Shown here: positions 42,746-56,649 of the stretch, piece after piece
Position numbering within the stretch: position 1 is the first letter of the stretch
How the letters are laid out: the number at the start of each line of letters is the position of its first letter
Notes under the pieces: generated by a model
What the model was told of the DNA's origin: nothing
The model's database searches: none
Seen by the model: only the letters and a program-made list of their open reading frames with translations
Program-made: the position numbers and the translations under genes
NCBI GenBank assembly: GCA_914767715.1
Contig: OU612065.1
Coordinates: forward strand, 13,456,001-13,516,000
Direction of reading: 5' to 3'
Length of the DNA stretch: 60,000 nt
From: Membranipora membranacea
Taxonomy: Eukaryota; Bryozoa; Gymnolaemata; Cheilostomatida; Membraniporidae

Positions 42746-45700
42746 ATGGAGAGTAAGAAAGGGGGTAAGCGATATTCCACGGAAAGGCAGCAGCGCCTCA
42801 AGAATGCTAACAAACTAGTTGCTGCCCAAACAAAAGCTGCAGATGTAGTTTCATCACCTCAGTCACCCAAAAAAGAGGTTTGTATTATGATAAGGCTGCA
42901 TTAATTTTCTCAGATTGATGATCATATGCATAGAACAGAACTCTCTATCAGACCTGAAGAAAGTTGAGAGGTCTAGGTAATATTCTGATTATACAAGAAC
43001 TGCTAGTAGTTTCTATCATTTCAGGTTTCTATGTATTTCTATGTATTTCCAACTTACCTTTCATTTCATCAGGCAACACCTCCGGCTGAGCCTGTGCCTG
43101 GTGTAGAAGACAAGGATGAGGAACAGATGACTCAAGAGCAAGAAGCAGAAGAGAGGGTATGATATTTGTCGATCAATTTAATGATGTACAAATAGTCTCC
43201 CAAATACCACATGAGATTCTTTTCAGATTTGAAACAAGCACATCGCTTTATTATCTCATCATATACCTGATACAAGGAGTAACAGCTGTTACTCCTTGCT
43301 TGATCCCACCAACTAAAGAACTTACATGACTCAATATCTGTGTGACTGTGTCGATTGTTTTATATACCTGTGATTTTATTTATTCCTCAGCGTACTATAC
43401 AAGAGTATGTCAGAGAGATGGATGAAAAGTACACCCTCAGGAGAAAGCACAAGGAGAGAAATGCAAATATTGAAGGTGAGAAGAGACTTCGAGGAGTATT
43501 TCCTATTTGTTGGATAGTTGCGGTTATGATATTATCACTATTCACACATTAGACCTACTTTCCACACATATGACAGATATCCTGTCAAAGCTTGCAAGGT
43601 GGAGTCAATTTCTTGTTATTGGGTAATAAAAACCTAAATGATTTTATTTGAATTTTTAACACAGATTACAGACCAGATGAATCTGCTTTTGTGAGACTGG
43701 ACTCCAGTCTTAAGAAGAACACTGCATTTGTCAGAAAATTGGTGAGTTTATGCTAGTTTATGTTATTTCAATGTTAGCTACAACAAAATTTTGCCTAGCT
43801 GAGTGGTGATAGTCTTATGTAAAGAGGTTGAGTAAATGGCACATATTAACACTAAAATGATGATCCACCAACAGCATTACAGTAAGCCTAGTCCTGGTTT
43901 GCCTAGGACAGTTATCTGGCTGCTATACTTTCACCAGAAATGATCACAAATCAGTATTGGTCAAAGGTAGCCTAGGCAAAGGTTTTTTGCTTTCCTAAAC
44001 ACCTCCAGGTTAAATATGTTGCAGTATGAATGAGCACGTTATACCAAAATTTGGGTACTATGTGTAATGTTTGGTATTGAATTCTGGCCCTTCTGAGCAT
44101 ACAATGTTGCTAATGATATAATGTCACATGTTTGTGTTTTAGAAATCATTCACTGAAAGCCAGAAGGATTCTCTGCTAAAAGAAATTATGTCCCTTAACC
44201 TTACTAAATACATATCCGAAGTGGTTAGTATTATCACGCTCATGTTATGTTTGGAGTTGTCCTTGTCATCTAGTTTAAGTGCAGTTCATTTCTACCCAGT
44301 TCTGGGCATTAGAATATACTTTTCTGTTTTCTATATTGTGAGAGTAAAGAGATATGCATGTCATTATGGTATACAAGTGGGTTGCATCATATATAGATGT
44401 ACATGTGTCTGCCATCTAAAGTCGACCCTAAACTGATAAATAATAAGATACAGAATGGTAATAGATTGAGTCTGAATAAACTCTTCCTCAATCATATATA
44501 CTTTTAGGCTGCTGCAATAGTTGAGACAAAGCTTAAAATGTCTGATATCAATGCTGCCATAGAAGTCTGCTGTCTCCTCCATGAACGATATACAGAATTC
44601 TCAGATGCTCTGTTAGAAAACTGGCAGAAAGTTCTACTTCAGAAGAAAGATGAAAAGGTATTTGCATCAGCAATATAATCTTGCCTTTCTTACCATTTAG
44701 AGGGCCATTATACTTGATGAAGCATGTAGAATTTTGGTTGTTTATTTGTATTGTCCACCTGTTTGATATTTTAGGTCACAAACCAGAGTAAGTTTCGAGT
44801 AGACTTGAGGTTTTTCGCCGAGTTGATATCTGTTGGAGTTTTGCTGGAGAAAGGAGCACTTAATGTTCTCTCTAGCCAACTGAATATACTTATCAACTAC
44901 GACAAGGAGGAACATAACAATGTATCCATAATACAAAGCTTCTGTAAGCACTGCGGAAGTGACTACGCTGGGCTAGTACCAAAAAAATACAGGTTTGTCA
45001 TCCATACAGATACTCCAATCATACAATATGCTCACTACAGTATGATTTGGTTTCTCAATTGAATTTTAGATGATAGGGTGTCATGTATTCACATCGGCTT
45101 TTGCTGCGATACTTGATACTAATATTTTGACTGATCTTGAGATATGATAGTTGTATGTTCGTTTTTTTCTGGTGATGAGAAAATTAAAACCGTTTGATTT
45201 TAACCTGAGCATACATTTTTTCAGAGCGCTTGCAGAAAAATATAACCATACTATAGCATCATGCGCCACTCTTCCTATCGAGAAACAGAAGGGATGTAGG
45301 AACCTCCTCAAGGATTACTACAGCTCCATCGCTGGGTCTCTCAAGAAACATCATCGGGTAAGGCCTGACTACAAGAAAAAATAGATGATTTTCTATTGTA
45401 AACAAATCCACTAATCGCTCACTTACAAACTTTTTTGTGTGATTATAGGTTACATTATCTATCATGCATACCACATGGTATTAGATCGACTGTCACACCT
45501 TTATGGTTAACATATCAATTCTCAGATGCCCTGACTCTTTATGATGTAGGAAATCAAATATACAGAATGGCAGAACAAGAGAATAATCCTGACTAAGGGA
45601 GAGCTGAATAATGACAGGCAGGAGAGATATGATAATATGAGAAATTTCTATGCTAAGCTGCTGGCTAATGTCCAAACTCTTAGTGTAAGTAACTCATACA

Positions 45701-48700
45701 TAAGGGTAGAATTGGGCGATGAAGAAGCAAGTAGTCCTATAGTGGGGATTTCAGATTGTCACTATTATGCTGATTGTTACCGTCTTGGTTATCTGATATA
45801 TTTTCCCAACAATGCTGTCCGATCACAATCTTTGATGTGTATATATTATCTTAATCATTCTATCTTTCAGGATCTGGTAGATGAAGACATGGTTGAATTA
45901 GAAGATCACAGTGAGTGTATCAACGGCCATAAAAGTCCCATAACCACAAAAAGAAATGAAGTTGTATTTTTTTGTGCAATGAACGCTTAGTTTCTGAAAC
46001 AATTTTGCGTCCATATATTTGGAGTTGCTTTCCCATGAAAAAATAGAGAACTGACAACTCCAGCTCTTTGGGCATTTCTCTTATCTTTCATTTCAGACTG
46101 TTACCATTCAAACTATTCCATTCCTGTCTGCATGCCCAAATAGATGCATGTGCATATTTGTGTATATATTATAGAGTTTGGAGGAGAGGATGGTGACCTT
46201 GAGTTTAATGCTGCTCAGGAGTTTCAGTATGACGGAGATACTAGTCTGTATGAAGATGAGGAGACTCAGCAGTTTTATGAGAAGTTACTGGATCTGAGAG
46301 CCATTATACCACAGATATTACTCAAGGATACTCCTATAGAAGAAGAAGAGGCAACTGATGAAAACAAAGAAGCTGAGAAAAGTAAGTATGAACTTCTTCA
46401 TTCTAAAATGTAAGTGCTGTTGTTCAAAGATAATTGTCAAATATATATTATTATAAATGGCGTTGATCATATCTAACATGTGTTTGAATTTTGAATTGCT
46501 CAGTATTTTCATTGATTTATTTTCTTTATTTAGATGAGGAGGATTTGAAGGTAGAGGATGTAGAACAGGAGTTACTTGAGCAGCAGGAAGCTGAGAAGAG
46601 CACCACCTCCTCAGCAGATGTGACATCTGGTGAGGCAACTGGTACAGAAGAGGAGGAGGAGGAAATACCACCAGAACTTAGAGACGATGATCCTGATGGG
46701 AATATTGATGGTGATGGTAAATAAAACTGACTAACTACTGTTCCCATTATCAGTTAGATCTATCAATTTGTTGTGCTAGATAGAAATTCCCATATGATTT
46801 AGGAACACAAGCAACTCGGATACACGTAACAAAATTCATTGCAATTAGAAAAATAACAACATTTGACAACAAAAGTATAATTGAAGTACAAGTTGTCGAT
46901 CTTTATATTAGCATCATTATCAAAAAAACCACTATGCAGGGTTAGCTAGAATTGCCCTTACTCCACCTCTTTGATAAGTTGCATTCGATAATTTGCTGTA
47001 ATGCCTGCATAAGACTATCTCCATTGTGGTGCGAAAAACAGTGGTATAATTTATATGCTCAGATAATAGTGAGTATCGAATGGTTATATTTTTTCTGCCA
47101 AAAGTCACATTTCTTTTCATCACTGGCTCTTTCTTTGAAGGTACAGAAGACTCCATTGAAATGGCAACAACATCGAAGCTACTATTCAATAAGTTTCTCG
47201 AGGACTTATCAACTTGTGTGAACCGAGAGCTGATTGATCGGGCAGGTCAAGACTTCTGTATGACTCACAACACCAAAAGAAACAGAAAGCGTCTAGCTAA
47301 ATCACTCTTCTCCGTACATCGAACCAGGTAGGGTCTGCTTAGGGACACATTCTGTATGCATAAAGACATGAAAAATATGCTAGTATGAATGTTGGGGCTT
47401 CAGATATAAGGGGTAAAAGCCAACCATTAGCAATTTCTTGACAAAGGGCTGCTTCAGCTTGGCTCAAACCGAAACTGTTCAAAATCATATAATTATTAAC
47501 CCCTGTTTTGTTTTATAGATATGACTTGCTGCCATTCTATGCACGCCTAGTGGCCACATTACATCCATGTATGCCTGATGTAGCATCTGAGCTTCAGAAC
47601 CTGCTTTCTCTGGAGTTCCGGTGGCTCGTCAGGAAAAAAGACCAGATCAAGATCGAGTCAAAGATGAAAGTTGTCAGGTTTATCGGTATGGATCTGTAAG
47701 CGCAAATTGCTATAACTTTACTTTGCATTAGAAGAAGTGCTGATATCATTATTCTATGCAGCTTACTACCTGAATTAAGTTTTCCAGTGGTTCTCATAAA
47801 GTCTACCAGAATAAATATGTAATATATATATTATTATGTGTTTTTATTGATATAAGTGATTCCTCTCTATTTTTCCACAAACAGGAGAGCTGGTCAAGTT
47901 TGATATGTTTCCGAAGACAGAAGCTTTGCACTGTCTGAAGATGCTACTGTTTGACTTTAGTCATCACAATATAGACATGGCCTGTGGTCTACTAGAGAGC
48001 TGTGGTCGGTATATGTACAGAAGCCCCGACTCACATCATAGGACCAGAGTCTATCTGGTAAGTATGTTGGTATAAGAATAGTGATATTATTTTATATTGC
48101 TATATGCGCAAAGTATGACTCTTCAATCTATTGCTTGACTGTTGCTTATGACTCACAATGAATTTTTATATGGTATATTTCAAGATTGAAGTCTGTAAGG
48201 CTAAATACACACAAAGATGAGATTAGGACAAAATTAGATCCAGTTTGATACATTTTGTCAGTCAAGAGTTGCAACCCCTCGACTGATATTGCAGTAGCTT
48301 TTCGGCCAGAGCATCTCCGAATGCTGGAATATTGTATTGACCATGCGAGAAAGAGAAATGTACAGCACATTGAATGAGCTGATTAACCACATTATGCATT
48401 ACAGGAAGTAATGATGCGTAAGAAAGCAGCTCTAAATCTAGATGAGAGATACAAGACACTGATAGAGAACGCATTTTACTACAGCAACCCCCCTAGTAAC
48501 CAGAGTATAATCAGAGAACCCAGACCACCTAAACATGAATATCTCAGAAAACTGATATATAAAGATCTCAACAAAGTGTCCACCGAAAAGGTAAAGACAA
48601 ATTGCTAACAAAATACTATCACTGTTGTAATATTATCAGAGACTATGAATATATATATATATTATCTACAGTCGCTGATATTACTACAAATTCACTTGCT

Positions 48701-51700
48701 AAGATTGAGTATTGATATGAAGATGATTTGGTTTTAATCTTGGAGACTTTCAATGCATCTCAGATGTAGCATATCTCAGGAGAGTTTTGTGTTTGTACCA
48801 TGTCATGATCACTTTGTTTCAGGTTCTGAGGCAGATGCGTAAATTACATTGGAAAGACCCTGAGCTGAAAGCCTATGCTACTAACAGCCTGATAGCAGTT
48901 TGGAACGTGAAATATGGCAATATACACTGTGTGGCCAATCTACTGTCAGGACTCGCTCCTTATCATGTAAGTCATCTGTTACATGACTACTTTTAGTCAT
49001 TTTATTGACATTGTAAAGCTTCTTCATTTTGCTATTGTCTTCTTAATACTTGTTCGCTTAGTATACTACTTCCACACATACCAATGATACTGGTGTGAGT
49101 GGAGTTAATTTATTACTCTATATGTGAATTTATATTTTTTGATAAGTGATAATATCAGTGATACGCCAAAAACATCTCTGACAACTATTATAGGAGGATG
49201 TGGCTGTACAAGTAGTAGATGGAATACTAGAAGAGATCCGTATTGGTATGGAGATCAATCATCCTAAGTACAATCAGAGGAGGATAGCTATGGTTAAGTT
49301 TCTGGGCGAGCTGTATAACTACAGGCTGGTCGACTCTGCTGTCATATTCAAAACTCTGTACAGCTTCATCACATTCGGTGTTAGCTACGACCCAGAGGAA
49401 CAGTCTGCACTAGGTGTGTAGATACTATATTGTATACCTTTACTTTGACGTGTTTATGTATGTAAGTCGATGTTTTGTTACTGTCTCTAAAGCACTTGGT
49501 TACTATACGGGTTTTTATGTTAATTAATAAGAAACATTAATATTCATGTCACTAAAATGGATCCTTCACCAGTTGTTGCCATGTGTGATCAATTCATAAC
49601 AAATTGTTGTGTATGTGTAGTTCAGCTCAGCTTACTAAATCAATTTCAAGCACTTCTGTGCATACTCCTGTGTTTTTGTTTGTTTAGACTCATTTAAGTT
49701 TTGCTCACTTTATGCATATTAAGCTATGTATTGTTTTTGCAGACCCACCACCACATTTGTTCAGACTGAGACTGACCTGTTCACTGCTCGATACATGTGG
49801 ACAGTATTTCGACAGAGGCTCAACCAAGAAGAAACTTGATTATTTTCTCGTCTATTTCAATGTAGGTGCCTCTTCGAATGTTATACATAACTTTGGAAAA
49901 TGCTTGATTTTGTGAGCGCTTGGTAGATCTACAAACTTTTATCAGCATTCAAAGGCCATCTCTTATGAGATCAATCTGTTCCTGGAGCAACATTGATGTT
50001 ATACGTGGTAAAAACTGAAAATTATATTTATACATTTATGTGTTGCTACGTACAGATCTCATGAAGAAAGGGGTTTTTTCAGAAATATTTTTGGTTCAAG
50101 AAGGCGTCGGCACACTGGGGCCCGGAGTGCCCTTTCCCTATGAGTGTGGATATGGTAGTCAAAGATGCCCTCGATACAGTGAGACCGAAAGAAACTCACC
50201 CTAATTCTTATATCGAAGCTTTTAAACTCGCAGAAGATCTCAATGAGGAGTTCATTGAAAAATTATGTAAGTGTCTTATTTCATATCTATGTGACTTCGA
50301 ACGGAAAGCAATCAAAATTTCAGGATGAAGGCGCAGAGTGTAATTGTTAAATAATGGCTGTAGGTATCTTGTAATCATTGTATATATACATAGTTATATT
50401 GTATTTTATCTCAGCTGGAGTTTTACCATTTGCCGAGCCGGAGGAGGAGGGTGAGCTAGCGCCAATCAGGGAGATGGATGAACAGCAGGCATCATTGTCA
50501 GGTAGCCAGTATTCACAGGGCAAGGTCAGCGGGGAGGAGACTAGTCCCTCTCAACCTGAGAATAGTGCATCTGACTCTCAGTCTCAATCTCAATCTCAAG
50601 GCAAATCTGGTGATAACAAGCTAACTGTGAGTGCACTCACTTGTATATAAATCCTCTGAAAGAGCATTTGTGTGCGCTGCTATCTCATCTCATCCAGTAA
50701 TAAGATGGCAATGTCATATAGTTTTTAATCATAAACTTACTGTGAGCCTGGAAAGAGTCTAACTCACTTAACCTGACATTATGAATACCCTCATTCAGCT
50801 GGTCTAATGATACAATAAGATAGTCCCTAAACTTAGCTTTGGGCATGCAGATAATACACTACCACTCGTTTATCACCACTACCCATTGATATCAGTTCAC
50901 TCTTAGTGGCAGTCCATAATAGTGCATGTCACCTCAATAAAGAGTGAAACAATTTATTTTGTGCCACGAATAGCAAAACTTAACGGTGTGCTGAGCATCC
51001 ATGCCATATTAGAACCTTTTCATCTAACATTTATCTTACTATAGATGTCAGTCAGTGATGTAGAAGATATGACCCCGTCCCCAGATCATGATGTTGAGTT
51101 TGAGATGAAGCAGAAAGGACCGAAGCACTTTGAATGTCAGGAAGATGATGATTTCCTGGCTGCTTTTGATAAGATGCTGATGGACAATATACAGCAGAGA
51201 TCTCAGGAAGTGGTCAAAGTAGCTCAGGTTAGTTACGCTTCTGAATTTGGGAAGTTTCTAATCGATCAACAAGAGAAACTTCGTCCATCTATCTCTATAT
51301 GTATTAACAAAATATCAGACCAGGGAGTATGTCCCTAACTCCCTGATCAGACATAGGAAAATATCCTGTTCTAAGGAGTTATGCTCTCTTATATTACTCT
51401 CCAACGATGTAATTAGAAATATTGCTTTACTGTTTCGAAAATGAGTTTCTATTTATTTTTCTAGACTGACATATCAGTTCCTGTAAATTTCAAGTCACAT
51501 GTCAAGAAGCCGTTTGTCGCAGCAAAGGGTTCTATGGTAGAAGAGAGTCCAGTGGAGCAGCCTACTCAGCCACCAATGAAATTCGCTCTCATGACCAAAA
51601 AAGGTGCGCTAAACCTAAATAATGCATTGGGTAGTTTACCAGGAATCAATGAAGATTTTGATTTGATGAATATCAAATTGAAACAGATTTACAAAGGCAG

Positions 51701-54651
51701 CTTCTTTTAAAATAGGAATCTCAATTCTAACTGAGTTCTCAGCCTGAATACCTTGTCAGATCACAACTTTAAGAGATTATGATAATTATTTAATTAATTT
51801 TGACATGGTTTCCAATACAATTACACACCATCTTTCCCATGTCTAGTATAAGAACAAAAAGAAGGACTAGATGTTGTCAGTTTCTACAACAGCCAATCGT
51901 ATAAAATCCAGCTAATAAGACTGCCTCTTCAGAAAATTAGCTTATACATGATTTTCTCAGCTGCTCAAATTTAATAACGCTAGAAGAGTTCATTATCATA
52001 TTCAAATAGAATATTCAACATGTCAAGGGGAGGTGGACAAGTTCAAAATTTCAAACTCAATCTCTCTCTCTCTCTCTCTCTCTGCAAACCTCTTTAATTT
52101 TAAATTTTTAAGTGTTGTATGCTTTGCAGTTCATGAAATCATTGAGCTTATTTCACTGAGTATTATTAGCAGTTTTCAAAATGTCTCAGTGTTACAAATC
52201 TCTATTCGAATTTGTAACCTTGGACAAACTTTTGGCACCAGAGCTCATGTTACATTGTGGACTTAAAACTCCATTTGTGATTGCATTGTGAATTGTTCTA
52301 ACAAAGGTTATGATAGAAAATTTAATGTTATAAATGCTTACGTTTTACAAATATTTGCATTTTACTCATTACTCTGATGGCACTTGTGGGGCATTTAGCA
52401 TTCTTTTGAAGTACCTTTGCCTGTTCCACAAAAATCATCTCTTACAAATACTTGATGGTATTTTGTGTGTTCTTGACAGTGATTTACATCTTAAATATCA
52501 ATATGGCACCTAATAGTAAGGATAATGTATAGGTTTTCGTCTCAACTTTACTCTCCGATGTTTGATTGGTTTATCAAGTGCTGCCGCCTCCCAATGTCGG
52601 CTTAAAAGAGATCAGAAATTGATCTATTTTTATTTTGTTTGAACACGTCCAAAAATACGCCTATTTTTATTTGCTCTCCTACTTGACTTCTTTCCTCCGA
52701 CAATTAGTATGTGAGTAACGAGTGTGAAGTCTAGAGCTATAATACCAACATACTGATATACCATCCGTCTGCACCCTACTTGGCACTGTTTGAGGAAGTC
52801 ACTTAATTCCAGACAGCGTCGTCAGACATCCAGATGCATTCAGATCCTTTCATCCGTAACATCGCTGATTGAGAAATATAACATTGTTTCTCATTGACAG
52901 GTAATAAGGCTCACTTTGCCACCTTGGATCTGGATGTGAATCAGCAGTTTGCGACTCGATACAGAGAGCGAGAGATGGAGGAGAAAGCAGAGAAAGAGAA
53001 ACTCAAACAGCTTGTCTTAGAAATTAACGAAAGACAGGAAGAGGAAGAGCAGGCTCTTATAGGTCTGTCACAACTTTGGCCTTTGGTTTTTTGGTTTCCA
53101 TTTCCATTTATTAGTTGTCGTTGTAGATTTAGTTTTGGTTGGAGAGAAATAAAACACTATTTACTTAGATATTCGGGCACTGGTGTACCTGTGTTTGAAA
53201 ATTAACTGGTCAAATTTTGTAATTGCAGAGACATAACCACTCATGTGGTTGTGAACACCTATACATACCAGACTAGAAGATGCATGCTCGATAATCATAA
53301 ATAATTGCCTCATTAATTTTAAGAATGGATAAGTACCAGTTTTTGCTGAAATTGCGTGATGTGATGAATTTTCACAGAATATCGATCTTGTACACAACTT
53401 TTATTTTCTCTTAGCCATTGTGTGATTGCCTGTCACATATTAACAGCTCTGCTATGTAGAGGGCCTTTATTATTGTGAAATCTAGTTGAGTGCATTGAAT
53501 GATATTAGATATAACATAAAAGCCGGGACAAGAAAGTGGAGCGAAAGTCAGTAGCCCTGACTAATCCCTTTTAGGCACTGAATTAGATTCTTCTCTTAGA
53601 ATGGAAAAAGTATCATAGCATTATACGGTTATTACACTAAACACAGGGACCCATCTGACTGTTATCTGATTGGCTGTCCCTAGTAGCATGAATAATTAGC
53701 CTGAGAAATTGTCTTGTTTACAAAATTGCAAACAGTAATTATACCCCTAAAGTGTCGATGATTAGGGCATTTCTAGATTGCTACTAGGGACTGGCTATTT
53801 TTGCAAGCCCTTTGTTTTGCAAAAGATAGCTAATGATGCTATTCCAGATATGGAATTCAATGCTTTTAGGGTATTCAAGTAAGCCACATTAGTAATTTAC
53901 ATTCCAATCTCTGTACTATGAGTTTTCACCCACTAAGGTTTCATTATCAACAAACAATGTTACGGTCATGCTTGGAGAGAACGCCCTTAATATCCTGATA
54001 TAATTCGAACACTGTTATTGAATATGTATTGTAGAGGCAGGTAAATCATTGATACCCAACACTAATAGAGAAAAGAAAGTTAAATATCAACATCCTAAAG
54101 GTGCTCCTGACGCTGATCTTATATTTGGCAGCGGACCAAAAAAGTATGTATTGATCTAACTTTTGTAGCCACTTCTCATTCTGACTGCCCCTCTGTTACA
54201 TGAGATAAACTGCTTCGTCAGAAGAGGTGGAATCACTCCAGCAAAATGAGCCGGTTTATGCAGCATTGACCTCTAAATTAGCATCTAAATTCTCATCAGT
54301 CATCATATTACGCCATCAGTCACTGGTGTTGCCCAATGTATAGCGTCACTGGCGGCCAGTGACAGTAAAGTGATATAAGAAATCTCAATGACAACAATTA
54401 TGTAGGCATGATTCAGGGACGTAATGTTATACCCAGGTCTCATGATTAAATCATGGAACACTTAGAATCTCTGAGGTATTAAGGGCTAGACATTGAGTAC
54501 TCCATGTACTCTCTACTCCATGTCAAGTTGTTCACCAGCCAATTTACAATTCACCGAAAGACATCTAGAAGAGTTCGGCCAAAATAATATTACAATATAT
54601 CACTGGTTTTATCTGTTCTGTATTCGATATTTTAGTTTTGCTAAGAGGTAG
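42746..54651 (+). CDS. UPF2: UPF2, regulator of nonsense-mediated mRNA decay
   Basis: At least 25 exons join in phase: 42746-42877, 43073-43156, 43391-43475, 43665-43741, 44143-44223, 44508-44657, 44775-44992, 45225-45357, 45550-45684, 45871-45910, 46175-46381, 46534-46716, 47141-47327, 47519-47685, 47885-48057, 48405-48590, 48823-48966, 49194-49413, 49743-49861, 50083-50266, 50415-50626, 51045-51227, 51465-51603, 52901-53062, 54035-54159. The product is 1241 residues (human 1272). UPF2 bridges UPF1 and UPF3 on messages with premature stops. The first MIF4G domain spans about residues 85-330, followed by an acidic stretch (366-508). The second MIF4G starts near 509 (YDLLPFYARLVATLHPCM) and the third near 747 (VLRQMRKL, FNV-type LDTCGQYFDRGS). 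An acidic and serine-glutamine linker follows, then the UPF1-binding helix and hairpin (1147-1200, VLEINERQEEEEQ) and KYQHPKGAPDADLIF. The last exon either reads through to TAA at 54159 or splices 54143 to 54636 and stops at 54651; both give 1241 residues. Confidence 0.95.
43273..43298. repeat. Perfect 26-bp palindrome
   Basis: CAAGGAGTAACAG is followed by its exact inverse CTGTTACTCCTTG. It lies in a UPF2 intron and shares the AAGGAGTA core with the palindrome at 40438. Confidence 0.85.
51315..51352. repeat. Short hairpin with CAGGGAGT arms
   Basis: CAGGGAGT and ACTCCCTG face each other around ATGTCCCTA in a UPF2 intron, with partial outer pairing of ATCAGAC and the flanking bases. Confidence 0.6.
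52061..52083. repeat. CT dinucleotide microsatellite
   Basis: About eleven CT units lie in the long UPF2 intron between 51603 and 52901. Confidence 0.9.
53676..53791. repeat. 116-bp inverted-repeat element
   Basis: GTCCCTAGTAGCA (53676-53688) is mirrored exactly by TGCTACTAGGGAC (53779-53791), in the last long UPF2 intron. It is probably a very small MITE. No target duplication was resolved. Confidence 0.65.
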
Positions 54652-56649
54652 GCGCCATCTTCAGCCTACGCCCAAGATTTATCTTATTCTGAGATTTTCG
54701 ATGAATTCATGTCATGCAAGGTAAGCGTTATCAGTATACTATTACGGCCTGACACACATTCTAATCTGCTCTCTCAGGCTTCAATAAATACATACAATAT
54801 GCAACATCACTGCATCTAAAGAAGTTGATCTATTCGATGATTATAATATGGATTAATGGATTGTCTACACATTATATCCTCTAATTTTTATTTCCTAGCC
54901 ACACATATATGTTTCAAATAAGTGGTAAGGAAGTGTTATGTTTAATTTGAAATAAATATTCTCGTTGGTATTTCCAAGATTCTGTAACATTATAAAATGT
55001 GGAAACTTTAGCTCAGTTCTAGATTGCAATTCACTGCTCCATCTTTTGTTTTAAATGAGTTGAACGACTCCATGTCATTGGTTTGATGTAAGGAATTATT
55101 ATGAGGGGCCAATGAAAACTTACTTATTATTATGTGCTCTGTAATGTTTTTACAGCTTTAAATGCAAATAAACGCCAAATAAAATTTGCCTCATGGTTTT
55201 GCCTCTACATGCATTAAAACAGAGAACACTTGAACATGTCAAGTATCATATCAACACTTACTGCCTACAATACAGCTAGCTCAAAATGTTTGTGGAAGTC
55301 TGTTGGCTGGCTTTGTTCTTGAGCCTACTTATAATGTAAATCATAATTAAAGTTTTATGAAAACCTAGTGGTTACCTCAAACCTTAATCCTTTACCTCAA
55401 CTCTAATACACTGCACACTGTAGTCAGCATGCTTGGACATGGGATTTATGATCAATAATAGAATACTTATCTTTACCTACACTTGGTCACACAGTAACTG
55501 AGTTATAATATGTTGATTATCAATATGTGTGCACCAGACCCGATACTTCGATGACTTGTCCAACTATTGTAATAACAGGACTGCAAGTTATTTTGAATTG
55601 AAAATTTCAAAATTACATTCAGATACCTATTGAGTGGTAGACATCAAACTACGGCATCTAGCTATCTTATCTACAATAGCCACAGCCAATCAAGGTCGAA
55701 AATGAAATGAAGAGTCAATCATAGCTAATCATTTATTGAAAATCTGCCACCTTGGCTCGCAAACAGCTATGAGAAGAAAGAAAATTTTACAAGATAGACG
55801 TAATATCACAATGTCTTTTTACTTGTTCATCACAGCTAATATAGTTTTTCTGCTGAGATATTCTGCATCGTCCATTAACAACATGAGACAGATTCCCATG
55901 ATAACGCTCCCTTCTAGGGTCTTAGCATGGTGAAGCGTCATTATATTGCTATTTACGTTTAACATTTTGGGAGTTGCTGAGTGCAAGTGAATTGCATTAT
56001 TGAAGCTGATAAATAATCGTTTTCATGTCCACTTACTTTCACCTTTCCGTCAACCCTCACAACAATGAGGGGCCAAGGGCCACTCAAAGTTCACTGGATA
56101 TCTATGGAGTATGCAGACATTGCTGATTTTGTTCCTAAATCTCAGTCTATGTTTATATTGGCACATGAGGGTATAATATATATTATACTCGAGCAGTGCA
56201 CTATTATTCCTTACAGCTTATTGGCTGTATCGTATTAGTAATCTAAAGCCGTAATGCTGAGTGCCTTATTTGCCTCTAAACCAATAATACCACTCGAGTC
56301 AAATGAGCGGTTTGTCTTGAATGATAAACATCTTAGATTTGAGTCGGATATTTAATGCTATGCTGTCAGAGAGGAGGGTTTATAATCAGAGACCTTTCTA
56401 AGATGGGCCACTAAAATCTGCACTCATGGTAAGGACTTCTTGCACATCATATACATAATTATATGGTAATTTCTCTGATGATGCTATACATTATTATAAT
56501 GAGTTCTTTGTGCTGTGTCTACATTAAACAAACAGGTGATACCCTGAATCTTGCCATTTTCATATTTATCATCGAAAAGAACACTCTTTCAATCTAGCTT
56601 AAAAGCTTGTCGCATTTATTTTTAGAGTACTCCAAGTTCTTCCGGTAGG
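54652..56649. other. Intergenic spacer between UPF2 and the sulfotransferase gene
   Basis: No coding sequence is recognised. Candidate UPF2 poly(A) signals (AATAAA) occur near 54784 and 54950. The sulfotransferase promoter and any non-coding 5' exon should lie in the right half; an acceptor-like TTTATTTTTAG stands about 25 bases before its ATG. Confidence 0.5.

Noticed and set aside
46526-46747. Serine-rich minus-strand frame
   Set aside because: It is the antisense shadow of the acidic UPF2 exon 46534-46716.
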